From the NCBI GenBank assembly GCA_009835005.1, contig WTFG01000001.1, forward strand, positions 248,001 to 312,000: 64,000 nt of DNA. The letters run 5' to 3'. Of the stretch, positions 34,075 to 43,980 are shown in pieces. Made by a program: the position numbers and the translations under genes. Under the pieces are notes generated by a model. The model had not been told where the DNA came from, did not search any database, and saw nothing but the letters and a program-made list of their open reading frames with translations. Numbering within the stretch: the stretch's first letter is position 1; every line of letters starts with the position of its first letter. This DNA is from Flavobacteriaceae bacterium Ap0902. GTDB lineage: Bacteria; Bacteroidota; Bacteroidia; Flavobacteriales; Weeksellaceae.

Positions 34075-35355
34075 TTAATACCCATATTTCTCTTTCCATT
34101 TGTTGCGCAAGGATTGGCGATCGATGGCTTCTCTTTTGTTATCTCCAGGTTCATATAATTTGATACCTGCGACTTCTTTGGGCAAAAACTCTAGATCTAC
34201 AAAATTGTCTTGATGGGCATGTGCATATTTATAGTCTTTGCCATAATCCAAATCTTTCATGAGTTTGGTAGGGGCATTGCGCAAATGTAATGGAACAGGT
34301 AAATCTCCTGTTTGCCTCACCAATTGTTGAGCCGCGTTAATGGCCTCATACGTAGAATTACTTTTAGGTGAATTGGCTAAATAGACGGCACATTGGGATA
34401 AAATAATTCTGGCCTCTGGATACCCAATCGTAGTGACCGCTTGGAAAGTGTTGTTAGCTAAAATTAAAGCTGTTGGGTTAGCGTTTCCAATATCTTCTGA
34501 GGCAGAAATAAGCAACCTGCGTGCAATGAATTTCAAATCCTCCCCACCTTCTAATAATCTTGCCAGCCAATATAAAGCCCCATTAGGGTCACTTCCACGA
34601 ATAGACTTAATAAAAGCAGAGATAATATCATAATGTTGTTCCCCACTTTTATCATATTTACTTATATTCTGTTGGATATGTTGCGTTACAACCTCATTGG
34701 TGATGACTATAGGATTGTCTCCCAAAGAGCTATTAACCACCAGTTCCAACCCATTCAATACTTTGCGTGCATCCCCACCAGAATATCTGATTAATGCATC
34801 GGTTTCTTTAACTTCTATGCGCTTTTTTTTTAGGATTTTATCATTTTTAATCGCATTGGATATTAAATTTTCTAAATCCTTTTTGGATAGCGCATTCAAA
34901 ATATATACTTGGCATCTAGAAAGCAAAGCGGGAACCACCTCAAAACTTGGATTTTCTGTGGTAGCGCCAATAAGGGTGATAAATCCTTTCTCCACCGCAC
35001 CTAAAAGAGAATCCTGTTGGGATTTATTAAACCGATGTATCTCATCGATAAATAAGATGGGGGTTTGTTTACCAGAAAAGAGTGTTTGGTTTTTAGCTTT
35101 GTCAATTACCTCTCTCACGTCCTTGACGCCAGAACTAATAGCGCTTAAAGTGAAGAATTGTCTACCAGAATGTTCTGCAATTAGTTGGGCAAGCGTTGTT
35201 TTACCTATTCCTGGAGGTCCCCATAGAATCATAGAAGAAAGCATTCCAGCGTCCAGCATAGATTTAATAGGCGCATTCTCTCCTAGCAGGTGTTTTTGAT
35301 TAATATATTCGTCCAGATTGGTTGGACGCATACGTTCTGCCAATGGTGCAGTCAT
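34075..35355 (-). CDS. rarA: replication-associated recombination AAA ATPase
   Basis: The 426-residue protein matches RarA/MgsA over its full length: Walker A GPPGIGKTTLA, Walker B LFIDEIHRFNKSQQD, sensor 1 IGATTENPSFEV, arginine finger LLSRCQVY, and the C-terminal tetramerisation region (RRLLISASEDIGNANP, AINAAQQLVR). It acts at stalled replication forks and interacts with single-stranded DNA-binding protein. The N-terminus PLAERMRPTNLDEYI is canonical. A 200-residue open frame on the other strand is a shadow of this gene. Confidence 0.96.
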   Translation of the reverse strand: MTAPLAERMRPTNLDEYINQKHLLGENAPIKSMLDAGMLSSMILWGPPGIGKTTLAQLIAEHSGRQFFTLSAISSGVKDVREVIDKAKNQTLFSGKQTPILFIDEIHRFNKSQQDSLLGAVEKGFITLIGATTENPSFEVVPALLSRCQVYILNALSKKDLENLISNAIKNDKILKKKRIEVKETDALIRYSGGDARKVLNGLELVVNSSLGDNPIVITNEVVTQHIQQNISKYDKSGEQHYDIISAFIKSIRGSDPNGALYWLARLLEGGEDLKFIARRLLISASEDIGNANPTALILANNTFQAVTTIGYPEARIILSQCAVYLANSPKSNSTYEAINAAQQLVRQTGDLPVPLHLRNAPTKLMKDLDYGKDYKYAHAHQDNFVDLEFLPKEVAGIKLYEPGDNKREAIDRQSLRNKWKEKYGY

Positions 35356-35428
35356 GGTTATAATTTTTTAATCCAACAGATTGTAGATAAGCAACAAAAA
35401 GCGAATTTTAATAATATAAATGATCAAA

Positions 35429-35899
35429 TCAACCTAGAAATGGATCCATTTCCTCTTGAATATTCTTGCGTAAATTCATGAGTTTAATGGCGTATTTCTC
35501 TAATTCCATTTCTTGAGTGGTGGCTGGTATCCATTTGGGGATCGGTTTAGATTTTCCGTTCTCGTCTACTGCTACAAATACAATGATACAATGCGTTTTC
35601 TTTTCAAAATGTTGCGCTGTCACTTTTTTAGAGTAAACATCTATGGCAATGTGCATACTGGTATTCCCTGTGTAGATAATCTGGGTATCAATTTTAACCA
35701 AATCTCCTATGAGGATGGGTTTATAAAAACGGATTCCCCCTACATAGACGGTGACACTATAGGATTCAGACCACATACTAGCCGTGGAATACCCTGCCTG
35801 ATCTATCCATTTCATCACCGCACCTCCATGAACCTTGCCTCCGTAATTAATGTCCGAAGGTTCACTCAAAAACTGAAAAGACATTTTTCCTTTTTCCAT
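35429..35899 (-). CDS. acyl-CoA thioesterase, hotdog fold
   Basis: From the ATG at 35899 (MEKGKMSFQFLSEPSD) it has 156 residues. The segment DINYGGKVHGGAVMKWIDQAGYSTA matches the YciA/BFIT type of hotdog thioesterases (Asn/Asp-xx-G-x-x-HGG-xx-M-xx-D). The C-terminal half has VYSKKVTAQHFEKKTHCIIVFVAVDENG, also typical. It hydrolyses acyl-CoA esters in the cytoplasm. Its substrate range cannot be told from sequence. An in-frame ATG upstream at 35914 is less likely. Confidence 0.88.
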   Translation of the reverse strand: MEKGKMSFQFLSEPSDINYGGKVHGGAVMKWIDQAGYSTASMWSESYSVTVYVGGIRFYKPILIGDLVKIDTQIIYTGNTSMHIAIDVYSKKVTAQHFEKKTHCIIVFVAVDENGKSKPIPKWIPATTQEMELEKYAIKLMNLRKNIQEEMDPFLG

Positions 35900-35977
35900 A
35901 TAACAAAGGTACAAAATGCCCTTATAAATTTAGATTTATAAAGGACATCGTTTATTCACCATTGTTTAAAATAGAAT

Positions 35978-36649
35978 TTATAAATTATCATCGTATAGAC
36001 TGATTACTCTATCCTTTAAATAAGAAGATTGGAAATCCGTAGGCTCCTTGTAGGTATAATAAGTGGATTGATTGGTATGGAGATTAATTTCTTGGTACGC
36101 TGGAATGTTCTCTGTAGAATTCTCTAGCAATACCAGTGTAGAATCATTTTTGAAGTATGCATCTTCTATCCAGTAAGAGGGCCCATAGAATAGAATTCTT
36201 TCTACTTTTTTATTTTTAATATCTACCATCACAATCTCTTGATCTGGAGATACAAGCAACTCATTATGTGCATCAAATTGAAGTTTATAGCTCATGAAAT
36301 CTACATATTTAGTAGAATCCTCGTTGTATTTAATGAAATTTTCATAAACAGGATTAAATTCAGGATCCCAGATAGGTTTTACCGTAGAAGTGGCTTCTGG
36401 ATATAATTTAAAAGAATCTTCTTTAGAGAAACTACGGGTATCAAACCCTTGGATATGGTCTTTATAATAACTCTCCCAATTTTCTTGTGTTTTAAAAGTT
36501 TGGGATTCCGCAACTGTTTCCGAGCTCTTATCTTCTACCATTTTTTTCTCTTCTAAAACTGTGTCCTCAATCTTTTCATCTTTTTTAAAATCACAACCAT
36601 GCAATAGTGCTATTAAAATGGCTATGGCGGTTATAATGCGTAAATTCAT
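35978..36649 (-). CDS. lipoprotein of unknown function
   Basis: The 223-residue protein has a lipoprotein signal with lipobox HGC (Cys near 19), followed by a charged, disordered stretch rich in Glu and Lys up to about residue 55. The rest looks beta-rich (VYENFIKYNEDSTKYVDFMSYKLQFD, KKVERILFYGPSYWIEDAYF). I do not recognise a family. It has its own promoter in the divergent region shared with the kinase gene. Confidence 0.7.
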   Translation of the reverse strand: MNLRIITAIAILIALLHGCDFKKDEKIEDTVLEEKKMVEDKSSETVAESQTFKTQENWESYYKDHIQGFDTRSFSKEDSFKLYPEATSTVKPIWDPEFNPVYENFIKYNEDSTKYVDFMSYKLQFDAHNELLVSPDQEIVMVDIKNKKVERILFYGPSYWIEDAYFKNDSTLVLLENSTENIPAYQEINLHTNQSTYYTYKEPTDFQSSYLKDRVISLYDDNL

Positions 36650-36664
36650 GTTTCAAATTTTATT

Positions 36665-36718
36665 CAAAGATAAAAAAGGAATTATTCTTATCTTGGAATT
36701 TTTTATAACTTATCTTTG
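36665..36718. promoter_or_regulatory. divergent promoter pair with TATCTTTG -7 boxes
   Basis: TATCTTTG occurs on the plus strand at 36711-36718, 17 bases before the kinase ATG, and on the minus strand at 36672-36665, 15 bases before the lipoprotein ATG. Both are perfect TAnnTTTG matches, so the 86-bp intergenic region drives both genes. Confidence 0.75.
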
Positions 36719-36735
36719 CTCAAATTAAATTTTTT

Positions 36736-37659
36736 ATGAGTTTACTCATTGTGGGTAGTGTAGCCTTTGACAAAATTGAAACACCTTTTGGCAAAACAGA
36801 CAGAATTTTAGGGGGTGCGGGAACCTTCATTGGTTTGGCCGCTTCTCTATTAAATGTGGAGAATGGAATTGTATCTGTGGTTGGAGGTGATTTTCCACAA
36901 GAATTTATGGATTTATTAAAGGATGCTGGTTCCGATATTGCTGGAATAGAAAGGATAGGTGCAGGCAAGACGTTCTATTGGGAGGGGAAATATCATTTGG
37001 ATATGAATACCAGAGACACGCTAGCTACCGAAGTCAATGTGCTAGAAAACTGGGTTCCTAAAATCCCCAATGATTGGCAATCACCCCATGTAGTGATGTT
37101 AGGTAATTTGCAACCTGCTTTACAGTTAGCTGTTTTAAACCAAATACAAAGACCTCAACTGGTGATCATGGATACCATGAATTACTGGATGAATACCGCA
37201 TGGGATGATCTATTAGAGGTTATAGAAAAAGTAGATGTTTTGGTGATTAATGATGAGGAGGCAAGGCAATTGAGCAAGGAGTTTAGTCTAAAGAAAGCTT
37301 CAAGAGTTATCCTAGAAATGGGACCAAAATATTTAATCATTAAAAAAGGAGAGCATGGTGCTTTATTATTTCATCAAGGCGAAATTTTCTTTGCTCCCGC
37401 TTTACCTTTAGAGGAAGTTTTTGACCCCACGGGGGCTGGCGATAGTTTTGCGGGTGGTTTTGCCGCATATTTAGCCAAAACAGATGATTATTCCTTTGCG
37501 AACATGAAAAAAGGAGTCATTTATGGTTCTGCATTGGCATCATTTACAGTAGAGAAATTTGGGACAGAACGCCTCGTGGAGCTCACAAGAGATGAATTAG
37601 CTACCCGTTTAAAAACATTTAAAAAGCTTACAGACTTTACATTGAATGATAATGTATAG
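36736..37659 (+). CDS. PfkB-family sugar kinase
   Basis: The 307-residue kinase starts LIVGSVAFDKIETPFG and has the N-terminal GG pair of the family (LGGAGTFIGLAA). The C-terminal signature is DPTGAGDSFAGGF with the catalytic Asp. Unlike ribokinase it has a short lid. It phosphorylates a sugar or nucleoside, but the substrate cannot be assigned. It is followed at 60 bases by folE. Confidence 0.9.
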   Translation: MSLLIVGSVAFDKIETPFGKTDRILGGAGTFIGLAASLLNVENGIVSVVGGDFPQEFMDLLKDAGSDIAGIERIGAGKTFYWEGKYHLDMNTRDTLATEVNVLENWVPKIPNDWQSPHVVMLGNLQPALQLAVLNQIQRPQLVIMDTMNYWMNTAWDDLLEVIEKVDVLVINDEEARQLSKEFSLKKASRVILEMGPKYLIIKKGEHGALLFHQGEIFFAPALPLEEVFDPTGAGDSFAGGFAAYLAKTDDYSFANMKKGVIYGSALASFTVEKFGTERLVELTRDELATRLKTFKKLTDFTLNDNV

Positions 37660-37719
37660 GATTTATTTAATTTTGCAATAGATTAGCGTGTAGTGCTAAT
37701 TCAATTTTAAAAAGATAGA

Positions 37720-38406
37720 ATGAAAGATTTAAAAGAAGAAGAGTTTTTTGAGGATATGGGGGATGGTCATATCCCAAGCCACTTTGATACCCCTTTGCGT
37801 GCAGATGCATTTGATATGAGCGAGGATGAAAAGATAGAAAAAATCAAAGGAGATTTCTATAATATTATGCATACGCTTGGACTAGATATGGATGATGATA
37901 GTCTAAAGGGCACCCCAAGCCGTGTGGCCAAAATGTTTGTAAAAGAGATTTTTGGTGGGTTGAATCCTGGTAGAAAACCACGGATGTCTACTTTTGATAA
38001 TAAATACAAGTATAATCAGATGCTTGTGGAGAAAGACATTATTGTTTACTCTACCTGTGAACATCACTTTTTGCCCATCGTTGGGCGTGCCCATATTGGG
38101 TATATTTCTAATGGACGTGTGATAGGACTTTCTAAAATGAACCGGATTGTAGAATATTATGCCAAACGCCCTCAAGTGCAAGAAAGATTGACGATGCAGA
38201 TTGTTAAATCTATGCAAGAAGCTTTGGGGACAGAGGATGTGGCTTGTGTAATCGATGCCAAACATTTATGTGTAAACTCTAGAGGAATCAAGGATATAGA
38301 GAGCAGTACAGTGACAGCAGAATTAGGAGGACATTTTAAAACTGACCCTACGACCCGTGCAGAGTTTTTGAAATATATTGATATGAATACCAGATTTAAT
38401 GTTTGA
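37720..38406 (+). CDS. folE: GTP cyclohydrolase I
   Basis: The 228-residue enzyme makes dihydroneopterin triphosphate from GTP for folate synthesis. The zinc ligands are in STCEHHFLP (Cys and His) and DAKHLCVNSRG (Cys). LSKMNRIVEYYAKRPQVQERL and TPSRVAKMFV are further family signatures. The N-terminal 45 residues are acidic and variable, as usual. It precedes cysS by 53 bases. Confidence 0.97.
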   Translation: MKDLKEEEFFEDMGDGHIPSHFDTPLRADAFDMSEDEKIEKIKGDFYNIMHTLGLDMDDDSLKGTPSRVAKMFVKEIFGGLNPGRKPRMSTFDNKYKYNQMLVEKDIIVYSTCEHHFLPIVGRAHIGYISNGRVIGLSKMNRIVEYYAKRPQVQERLTMQIVKSMQEALGTEDVACVIDAKHLCVNSRGIKDIESSTVTAELGGHFKTDPTTRAEFLKYIDMNTRFNV

Positions 38407-38459
38407 TTAAAGCCTGCAATTCACAATTCAGCACCTTTTATACTTAAAAAAAGACTATT

Positions 38460-39932
38460 ATGGTAGAAAATCATAACCTAAAAATATACAATTCTCTACA
38501 AGGAGAAAAAGAGAAATTTGAATCCATACATCCAGAATTTGTAGGAATGTATGTGTGTGGCCCTACAGTCTATAGCCATGTGCATTTAGGCAATGTGAGA
38601 ACATTTATGTCTTTTGATGTGGTCTTTCGGTATTTAAAGCACTTAGGCTATAAAGTCCGCTATGTGAGAAACATTACCGATGTAGGTCATCTAGAAAGCG
38701 ATGCAGATACAGGAGAGGATAAAATCTCTAAAAAAGCGCGTTTGGAGCAATTAGAACCCATGGAAATTGTTCAGCAATATTCAAATGATTTTCATCAAGT
38801 TTTAAATCAATTCAATTGTATTCCTCCAAGTGTTGAGCCTACTGCCACAGGGCATTTAATAGAACAAATTGAATGTATCAAAACACTTCTAGACAAAGGA
38901 TTTGCTTATGAAAGCAATGGTTCTGTATATTTTGATGTCAAGAAATACAATGCAGAGGGTTATCATTACGGTGAGTTGAGTAAAAGAGATATTGATGATT
39001 TAATTGCCAATACAAGAACATTAGACGGACAATCAGAAAAGAAGAATCCACAGGATTTTGCGCTATGGAAAAAAGCCTCTCCAGAACATATCATGCGTTG
39101 GCCTTCTCCTTGGAGCGATGGTTTCCCCGGGTGGCATCTAGAATGTAGTGTTATGAGTACCAAGTATTTGGGTGAAAGGTTTGATATTCATGGCGGTGGA
39201 ATGGATTTGAAGTTTCCACACCATGAATGTGAGATTGCACAAGCCAAAGGTGCCAACGGTGTAGAGCCTGTAAACTATTGGATGCATACCAATATGTTGA
39301 TTATGAATGGACAGAAAATGTCTAAATCAACGGGGAATATTGTGAATCCAAAAGAGTTAATTTCTGGAGATAATAATATTTTTGAAAAAGGATTTCACCC
39401 GATGGTCATCCGTTTCTTTATGCTACAAGCCCATTATAGAAGTGTTTTGGATTTGAGTAATGATGCGGTAATTGCTGCAGAAAAAGGTTATAATCGCTTG
39501 ATGGATGCTTATCATTCTATGGACGATTTACCTGTTTCAGAAAAATCTACTGTGGACATTCAAGTATGGATAGATAATAGCCATGCCAAAATGGATGATG
39601 ATTTTAACACACCAATGCTGATTGCAGAGTTATTTGATGGGGTCAAGATGATTCAAGCCATTCATGATGGCAAACAGGCCATTAATGAGCATGATAAACA
39701 AAGGTTTAAAATTTACATGAAAGCCTTCATAGAGGATGTTTTAGGTTTAGAATCCATAGAAAACCAAAATATAGAACAATTAGATGCTGCGATGCAATTA
39801 TTAATCGAAATGCGTAAGAAGGCTAGAGATAACAAAGACTGGGCAACGTCTGATGAAATTAGAGATAAATTAGCAGAAAAGGGAATCATCTTGAAGGATG
39901 GCAAGGATGGAACTACATTTTCTCTAACCTGA
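38460..39932 (+). CDS. cysS: cysteinyl-tRNA synthetase
   Basis: The 490-residue class I synthetase has the HIGH-like motif HVHLGN, the zinc-binding residues in [19 protein letters not shown] and HHECEIAQ, and the KMSKS loop ([10 protein letters not shown]). It charges tRNA-Cys. The C-terminal anticodon-binding domain ends [12 protein letters not shown]. An intrinsic terminator follows closely. Confidence 0.98.
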   Translation: MVENHNLKIYNSLQGEKEKFESIHPEFVGMYVCGPTVYSHVHLGNVRTFMSFDVVFRYLKHLGYKVRYVRNITDVGHLESDADTGEDKISKKARLEQLEPMEIVQQYSNDFHQVLNQFNCIPPSVEPTATGHLIEQIECIKTLLDKGFAYESNGSVYFDVKKYNAEGYHYGELSKRDIDDLIANTRTLDGQSEKKNPQDFALWKKASPEHIMRWPSPWSDGFPGWHLECSVMSTKYLGERFDIHGGGMDLKFPHHECEIAQAKGANGVEPVNYWMHTNMLIMNGQKMSKSTGNIVNPKELISGDNNIFEKGFHPMVIRFFMLQAHYRSVLDLSNDAVIAAEKGYNRLMDAYHSMDDLPVSEKSTVDIQVWIDNSHAKMDDDFNTPMLIAELFDGVKMIQAIHDGKQAINEHDKQRFKIYMKAFIEDVLGLESIENQNIEQLDAAMQLLIEMRKKARDNKDWATSDEIRDKLAEKGIILKDGKDGTTFSLT

Positions 39933-39956
39933 TTAAAAAACCATTAAATATTATAA

Positions 39957-39986
39957 AATCTTCAACCTAAGTTGAGGATTTTTTTA
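39957..39986 (+). terminator. intrinsic terminator after cysS
   Basis: The stem AATCTTCAAC/GTTGAGGATT with loop CTAA is followed by a T-run. Confidence 0.8.
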
Positions 39987-40007
39987 TATTTACCAAAATT
40001 TAATACA

Positions 40008-40760
40008 ATGGAAAACTATACAATAGGCCCACAAATATCAGAAACTGTAATACAAGATCGGTTGAATTCAGGTTATAATTTTGATATCGGGAATTATATC
40101 TCTACTGGATGGGAGATATTCAAGAAAGAATGGGTAACTTTTAGTTTATATGGGCTTATCATGCTAGTGATTGTCATGACTGGTATAGGTGCACTGTTTA
40201 CGGGGGCATTAATCATAGGATTCTTTATAGGAGCAGACAAGGTGGTGAAAGGAGAAAAATTATCCTTAAATGACATGTTTGGTGGATTTAATAAAAACTT
40301 AGGAAGTTTAATTGTTTTAATGCTGATTCCAATAGTCATAATGGGTGCTATTTATTCCTTATTCTTTGGGGTTCTTATTGGCACAAGCTCTTTTGCCCCT
40401 AACGATGATGCCGCTGCCATGGCTGCTATGGGCTCTATGTTAATTATATATTTATTAATGTTTGTCATTGGTATGGCGCTTAGTTTGGCCATGTTTTTTG
40501 CGCCTTATCTTGTATATTTTGGAGATTACGCAGTTATAGATGCCATTAAAACTTCATGGAAATTATCTATGAAAAATGTATTGATGATTTTGTTATTTAC
40601 AATTCTCATAGGGTTCATTACGCAAGTAGGCATCTTTGTTTGTCTTATTGGGATTGTAGTATCTATGGCTTTTGCCTATGTATGCTATTACCCATTGATG
40701 AAAGATGTTTTATTTGATCAGAAAATAACGCCAGAGCAGATATCCAGCCGTGTATTTTAA
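40008..40760 (+). CDS. polytopic inner-membrane protein, unknown
   Basis: The ATG at 40008 (MENYTIGPQIS) gives 250 residues; the upstream extension to 39972 would start inside the cysS terminator. Residues 20-40 carry an amphipathic segment (YISTGWEIFKKEWVTF), and five to six membrane helices follow (SLYGLIMLVIVMTGIGALF, FTGALIIGFFIGA, LIVLMLIPIVIMGAIYS, LIIYLLMFVIGMALSLAMF, VLMILLFTILIGFITQ and VFVCLIGIVVS-like). The architecture (GWEIFKKEW, then a tail with a DAIKTSWKLSMKN helix) resembles the glycerophosphodiester-phosphodiesterase membrane-domain family. It overlaps the next gene by 11 bases. Confidence 0.75.
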   Translation: MENYTIGPQISETVIQDRLNSGYNFDIGNYISTGWEIFKKEWVTFSLYGLIMLVIVMTGIGALFTGALIIGFFIGADKVVKGEKLSLNDMFGGFNKNLGSLIVLMLIPIVIMGAIYSLFFGVLIGTSSFAPNDDAAAMAAMGSMLIIYLLMFVIGMALSLAMFFAPYLVYFGDYAVIDAIKTSWKLSMKNVLMILLFTILIGFITQVGIFVCLIGIVVSMAFAYVCYYPLMKDVLFDQKITPEQISSRVF

Positions 40761-41676
40761 TAAATTAAAAAAAGGAAGTAAAATTGCTATTGCAGCGCCA
40801 GCAGGTAGAATCTATCCAGCGGATTTAGACTTTGCCATTTCCTGGATAGAAGAAAATGGTTGGCAGGCAATATTTTCAGAAGAAATATTTAGACATTATG
40901 ATTTTGGGTATGCGTATGCTGGTACAGATGCGCATAGGAGAGATCAACTACAGCAATATTTAGATGATTCTACTATAGACGCCGTATGGTTTGCTAGAGG
41001 AGGCTATGGATCTGCTAAGATTATAGATGCATTGGATTTCTCTAGATTTATAGAAAACCCTAAATGGCTTATCGGATATTCAGATATTACCGTATTTCAT
41101 AACCATTTAAATAATTTAGGAGTCCCAACGTTACACGCAGTTACAGCCAAGCAATTGGATTCAAGATATTCCCAAGAGACGTATGACAGCCTAACTACTG
41201 TTTTAAAAGGGCATGCTTTAGAATATAACATTCCTTCTACCATGAATAATATAGTGGGGGAGACAGATGGGACATTGGTGGGTGGTAACTTGTCTATAAT
41301 CTATAGCCTATTAGGTAGTGAATCTTTTATCCAAGGACAAAATTTAATCCTATTTATAGAAGACTGGCAAGAGAACTGGTATCATCTGGACAGAATGCTT
41401 ACAGCACTAAAAAGAGCAGGTTTATTTAAGCGTGTGAAAGGAATGGTGGTAGGTAGTTTTACCAAAATGGATGTACAAGAAGAAAATCCTTTCTATAGCA
41501 ACACCTTCGATGACCTTTCTAATAACATAGTGCAATCTTTTGTAGAAGAATTACATATACCCGTAGCGTTTAATTTTCCTGCAGGGCATATCGGGGATAA
41601 TCGTGCTTTGATATTAGGGGCAGAGGTTTCATTAAATATAATGTCTCATCGAACCAAATTGTCTTGGCACTCATAG
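40750..41676 (+). CDS. LD-carboxypeptidase (peptidase family S66)
   Basis: The 308-residue enzyme cleaves the L,D bond releasing the terminal D-Ala of murein tetrapeptides during cell-wall recycling. The nucleophile Ser is in LIGYSDITVF, and the Glu and His relay is in LILFIEDW and PAGHIGDN. KGSKIAIAAPAGRI, ARGGYGSAKIID and TDGTLVGGNLSI are family hallmarks. The start codon is GTG at 40750, overlapping the membrane-protein gene by 11 bases, so translation is coupled. Confidence 0.93.
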   Translation: MYFNKLKKGSKIAIAAPAGRIYPADLDFAISWIEENGWQAIFSEEIFRHYDFGYAYAGTDAHRRDQLQQYLDDSTIDAVWFARGGYGSAKIIDALDFSRFIENPKWLIGYSDITVFHNHLNNLGVPTLHAVTAKQLDSRYSQETYDSLTTVLKGHALEYNIPSTMNNIVGETDGTLVGGNLSIIYSLLGSESFIQGQNLILFIEDWQENWYHLDRMLTALKRAGLFKRVKGMVVGSFTKMDVQEENPFYSNTFDDLSNNIVQSFVEELHIPVAFNFPAGHIGDNRALILGAEVSLNIMSHRTKLSWHS

Positions 41677-41691
41677 CATATAATAGATTGT

Positions 41692-42057
41692 ATGGCAGAG
41701 CATAACGATTTCGGTCAACTAGCAGAGAGCTTTATTGTTCAGAAATATTTAAAAAATAATTATCAAATCCTAGAGCGTAATTGGCGATCACATCCGCTAG
41801 AAATTGATATTATTGCTTTTAGAGATGATGTACTGGTAATTATAGAGGTGAAAGCGCGGTCTTATAATGATGTGATTTCTCCAGAGGATGCAGTAAACCA
41901 AAAGAAAAAAAGATTTCTTGTCAAAGCTGCCAATGATTACATGATTCAAAATCATATGGATATAGAATGCCGTTTTGATATTGCGGTAGTACTCAAGAAA
42001 AAAGATGGTTTAGCAGCGAAGATCTATGTGGATGCTTTTCAGCCTTATGAACTTTAG
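41692..42057 (+). CDS. YraN/UPF0102-family nuclease-fold protein
   Basis: The 121-residue protein starts with the family segment GQLAESFIVQKYLKNNYQILERNWR and has the restriction-endonuclease-like core EIDIIAFRDDVLVIIEVKAR with Asp, Glu and Lys of a PD-(D/E)xK site. The role is thought to be in DNA processing but is not settled. It overlaps the converging kinase gene by four bases. Confidence 0.92.
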   Translation: MAEHNDFGQLAESFIVQKYLKNNYQILERNWRSHPLEIDIIAFRDDVLVIIEVKARSYNDVISPEDAVNQKKKRFLVKAANDYMIQNHMDIECRFDIAVVLKKKDGLAAKIYVDAFQPYEL

Positions 42058-43094
42058 GCCTTGTCCAAGTGAAAAGAAAACACAGAACCTTTGCCATGTT
42101 CACTTTCTACAAGAATTTTTTGATGATGAGCTTCTAAAATATGCTTCACAATAGCAAGCCCAAGTCCAGAGCCCCCTTGGTGTCTGCTTCTAGATTGATC
42201 TACCCTATAAAAACGTTCAAAAATACGTTTTAATTGTTCTGGCTTTATACCAATTCCTGTATCGCGTATGGTAATCTTTACCTTTTCATTCTCTGGGGTA
42301 AAAGAAACTGTTACTTCACCAGAACGTTGGGAATGATTTATAGCATTGGCAATAAGATTGGTCAAAACTTGTTCTATCTTTTCTATATCGCCCATAACTT
42401 TGATAGGGTCATCATAAGTTTTATCATATTGGAGTTTAATCTGATTGTTTTCTGCTTTGATTTCTAATAAATCAAAAACTTCTTGGGTTAGAGCTACAAT
42501 ATTAAAGGGGTGGCTGTCTAGTTTTAGGTTTCCAGATTCTAGTTCTGTTATCAAGTCCAAATCCTTGACGATATAGGTTAAACGTTCTACGGATTTATTA
42601 ATTCTATTCAAATATTTATCTCTAATTGTTTCGTCATCCACGCCGCCTTCTATCAGTGTTAATAAATATCCTTGGATAGAGAATAGCGGGGTTTTTAATT
42701 CATGTGCTACATTCCCTACGAATTCCCTTCTGTAATCTTCTTTTTCTAAAAGCAAATCTATTTCCTGTGTTTTATCTATGGTGATGTTAGAAATTTCCTT
42801 GGATAGGCTTTCTACATCTTGCGCAGGGTTATTTCCCTCATTCAAATCTGGGAGAAGATTATATAGTTTCTTAATATTTAATTTAGTTTGGACTTTTGAA
42901 TTCAAATATAACAGGCTAAATAAAATCAAAAATACACCAGAATAGGCATAAATGCGCATGCCAAGTGGGATTGAATCTAATGGGGTAGTAGTCCAATCTA
43001 CCCCAAACATTTTGGTTAAATGATTAAGGATAGAAAACATTACCGTCCCCAACAAAGCTAGGATGAGATGATTAATGATGATGTTACGTGACAT
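42054..43094 (-). CDS. sensor histidine kinase, PhoR-like
   Basis: The 346-residue kinase has two membrane segments (residues 8-26 and 47-65) with a very short periplasmic loop of about 20 residues. The phosphoacceptor His 131 lies in FVGNVAHELKTPLFS, the N box in QVLTNLIANAINHS, and the G boxes in RDTGIGI and GGSGLGLAIVKHI. The small periplasmic loop suggests it senses through a partner, as PhoR does with the Pst/PhoU complex. It overlaps the stop of the response regulator by one base (TAATG). In Bacteroidota this pair is commonly PhoR/PhoB-like; the signal is not proven here. Confidence 0.9.
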   Translation of the reverse strand: MSRNIIINHLILALLGTVMFSILNHLTKMFGVDWTTTPLDSIPLGMRIYAYSGVFLILFSLLYLNSKVQTKLNIKKLYNLLPDLNEGNNPAQDVESLSKEISNITIDKTQEIDLLLEKEDYRREFVGNVAHELKTPLFSIQGYLLTLIEGGVDDETIRDKYLNRINKSVERLTYIVKDLDLITELESGNLKLDSHPFNIVALTQEVFDLLEIKAENNQIKLQYDKTYDDPIKVMGDIEKIEQVLTNLIANAINHSQRSGEVTVSFTPENEKVKITIRDTGIGIKPEQLKRIFERFYRVDQSRSRHQGGSGLGLAIVKHILEAHHQKILVESEHGKGSVFSFHLDKA

Positions 43095-43771
43095 TAATCG
43101 TTCAATTTATATCCAACACCTTTAATTGTGGTAAAACGTTTATTCCCAAACTTTTCCCTGAGTTTACGAATGTGCACATCTATGGTTCTACCCCCTACTA
43201 CAACCTCGTTCCCCCAAACTTTGTCTAGGATATCATCACGTTTAAAAACTTTTTTAGGATTAGAAGCCAACAGAGACAGCAGTTCAAACTCTTTGCGAGG
43301 AAGTGTCATCTCCTCTCCTTTATAAGTAACCTTATATGTCTCTCTATCAATTTTGATATCCTTTAATTCAATGATCTCATCCTCATGATTGTCCTGAGAT
43401 TTTAACTTTAGCAAAGCTTTGATTTTACTCATGAGCACCTTTGGTTTCACTGGTTTGGTGATATAGTCATTGGCACCCACTTCATAACCCGCTAGTTGCG
43501 TGAATTCCTCTGTTCTAGCAGATAAGAAAACTATCAATGCATTAGAAAGTGAATCTACCTCTCTAATTTCTTTGCAAGTTTCTATCCCATCCATTTCTGG
43601 CATCATAATGTCTAGTAAGATCAGGTCTGGCTTCAGGGCTTTTGCCTTCTTTAAACCTTCTACACCATTTTCTGCAGTTTCTACCTCATAGCCTTCTTTG
43701 TTAAGGTTGTAGGAAAGGAACTCTAAAATATCTGGTTCATCATCTACTAGTAATATCTTAAACTTGCTCAT
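43094..43771 (-). CDS. OmpR/PhoB-family response regulator
   Basis: The 225-residue regulator has a receiver domain with DDEPD at the start and phosphoacceptor Asp 54 in LILLDIMMPEMDG, the Thr/Ser switch in VFLSARTEE, and Lys in NDYITKPVKPKVL. The winged-helix DNA-binding domain follows (EFELLSLLASNPKKVFKRDDILDKVWG, RTIDVHIRKLREKFG, ITIKGVGYKL-like end). It forms an operon with the kinase. The TonB-receptor gene is divergent on the other side of a 209-bp control region. Confidence 0.93.
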   Translation of the reverse strand: MSKFKILLVDDEPDILEFLSYNLNKEGYEVETAENGVEGLKKAKALKPDLILLDIMMPEMDGIETCKEIREVDSLSNALIVFLSARTEEFTQLAGYEVGANDYITKPVKPKVLMSKIKALLKLKSQDNHEDEIIELKDIKIDRETYKVTYKGEEMTLPRKEFELLSLLASNPKKVFKRDDILDKVWGNEVVVGGRTIDVHIRKLREKFGNKRFTTIKGVGYKLND

Positions 43772-43890
43772 AAATGCTCTCGCTTTTAAATCTCAATAAT
43801 TTAATAAAATTACATTTTTTATACAACATTTCTATTGAATATCATAAAAACTTGTTTTCGTTAACACTATGATAATATTACCTCAATTAA

Positions 43891-43917
43891 TTAACGTTAA
43901 GGTTACATAAAGTTAAA
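43891..43917 (+). promoter_or_regulatory. tandem TTAAC-like hexamers upstream of the TonB receptor
   Basis: Three consecutive hexamers, TTAACG, TTAAGG and TTACAT, occupy 43891-43908, and TTAAAT follows at 43913. Another TTAACA lies at 43861. Direct repeats with such spacing are typical operators of OmpR/PhoB-type regulators. Candidate sites for the adjacent response regulator; inferred from pattern only. Confidence 0.4.
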
Positions 43918-43980
43918 TATAGGGTAAACTTGCTTATCAAATTCTATGGTTTATTTGCACTCAAATATATAAAGGATAAA

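Noticed and set aside
34697..35299. 200-codon open frame opposite rarA
   Set aside because: It lies entirely antisense to a gene with all RarA motifs and has no family-like sequence; it is a shadow of the coding strand.
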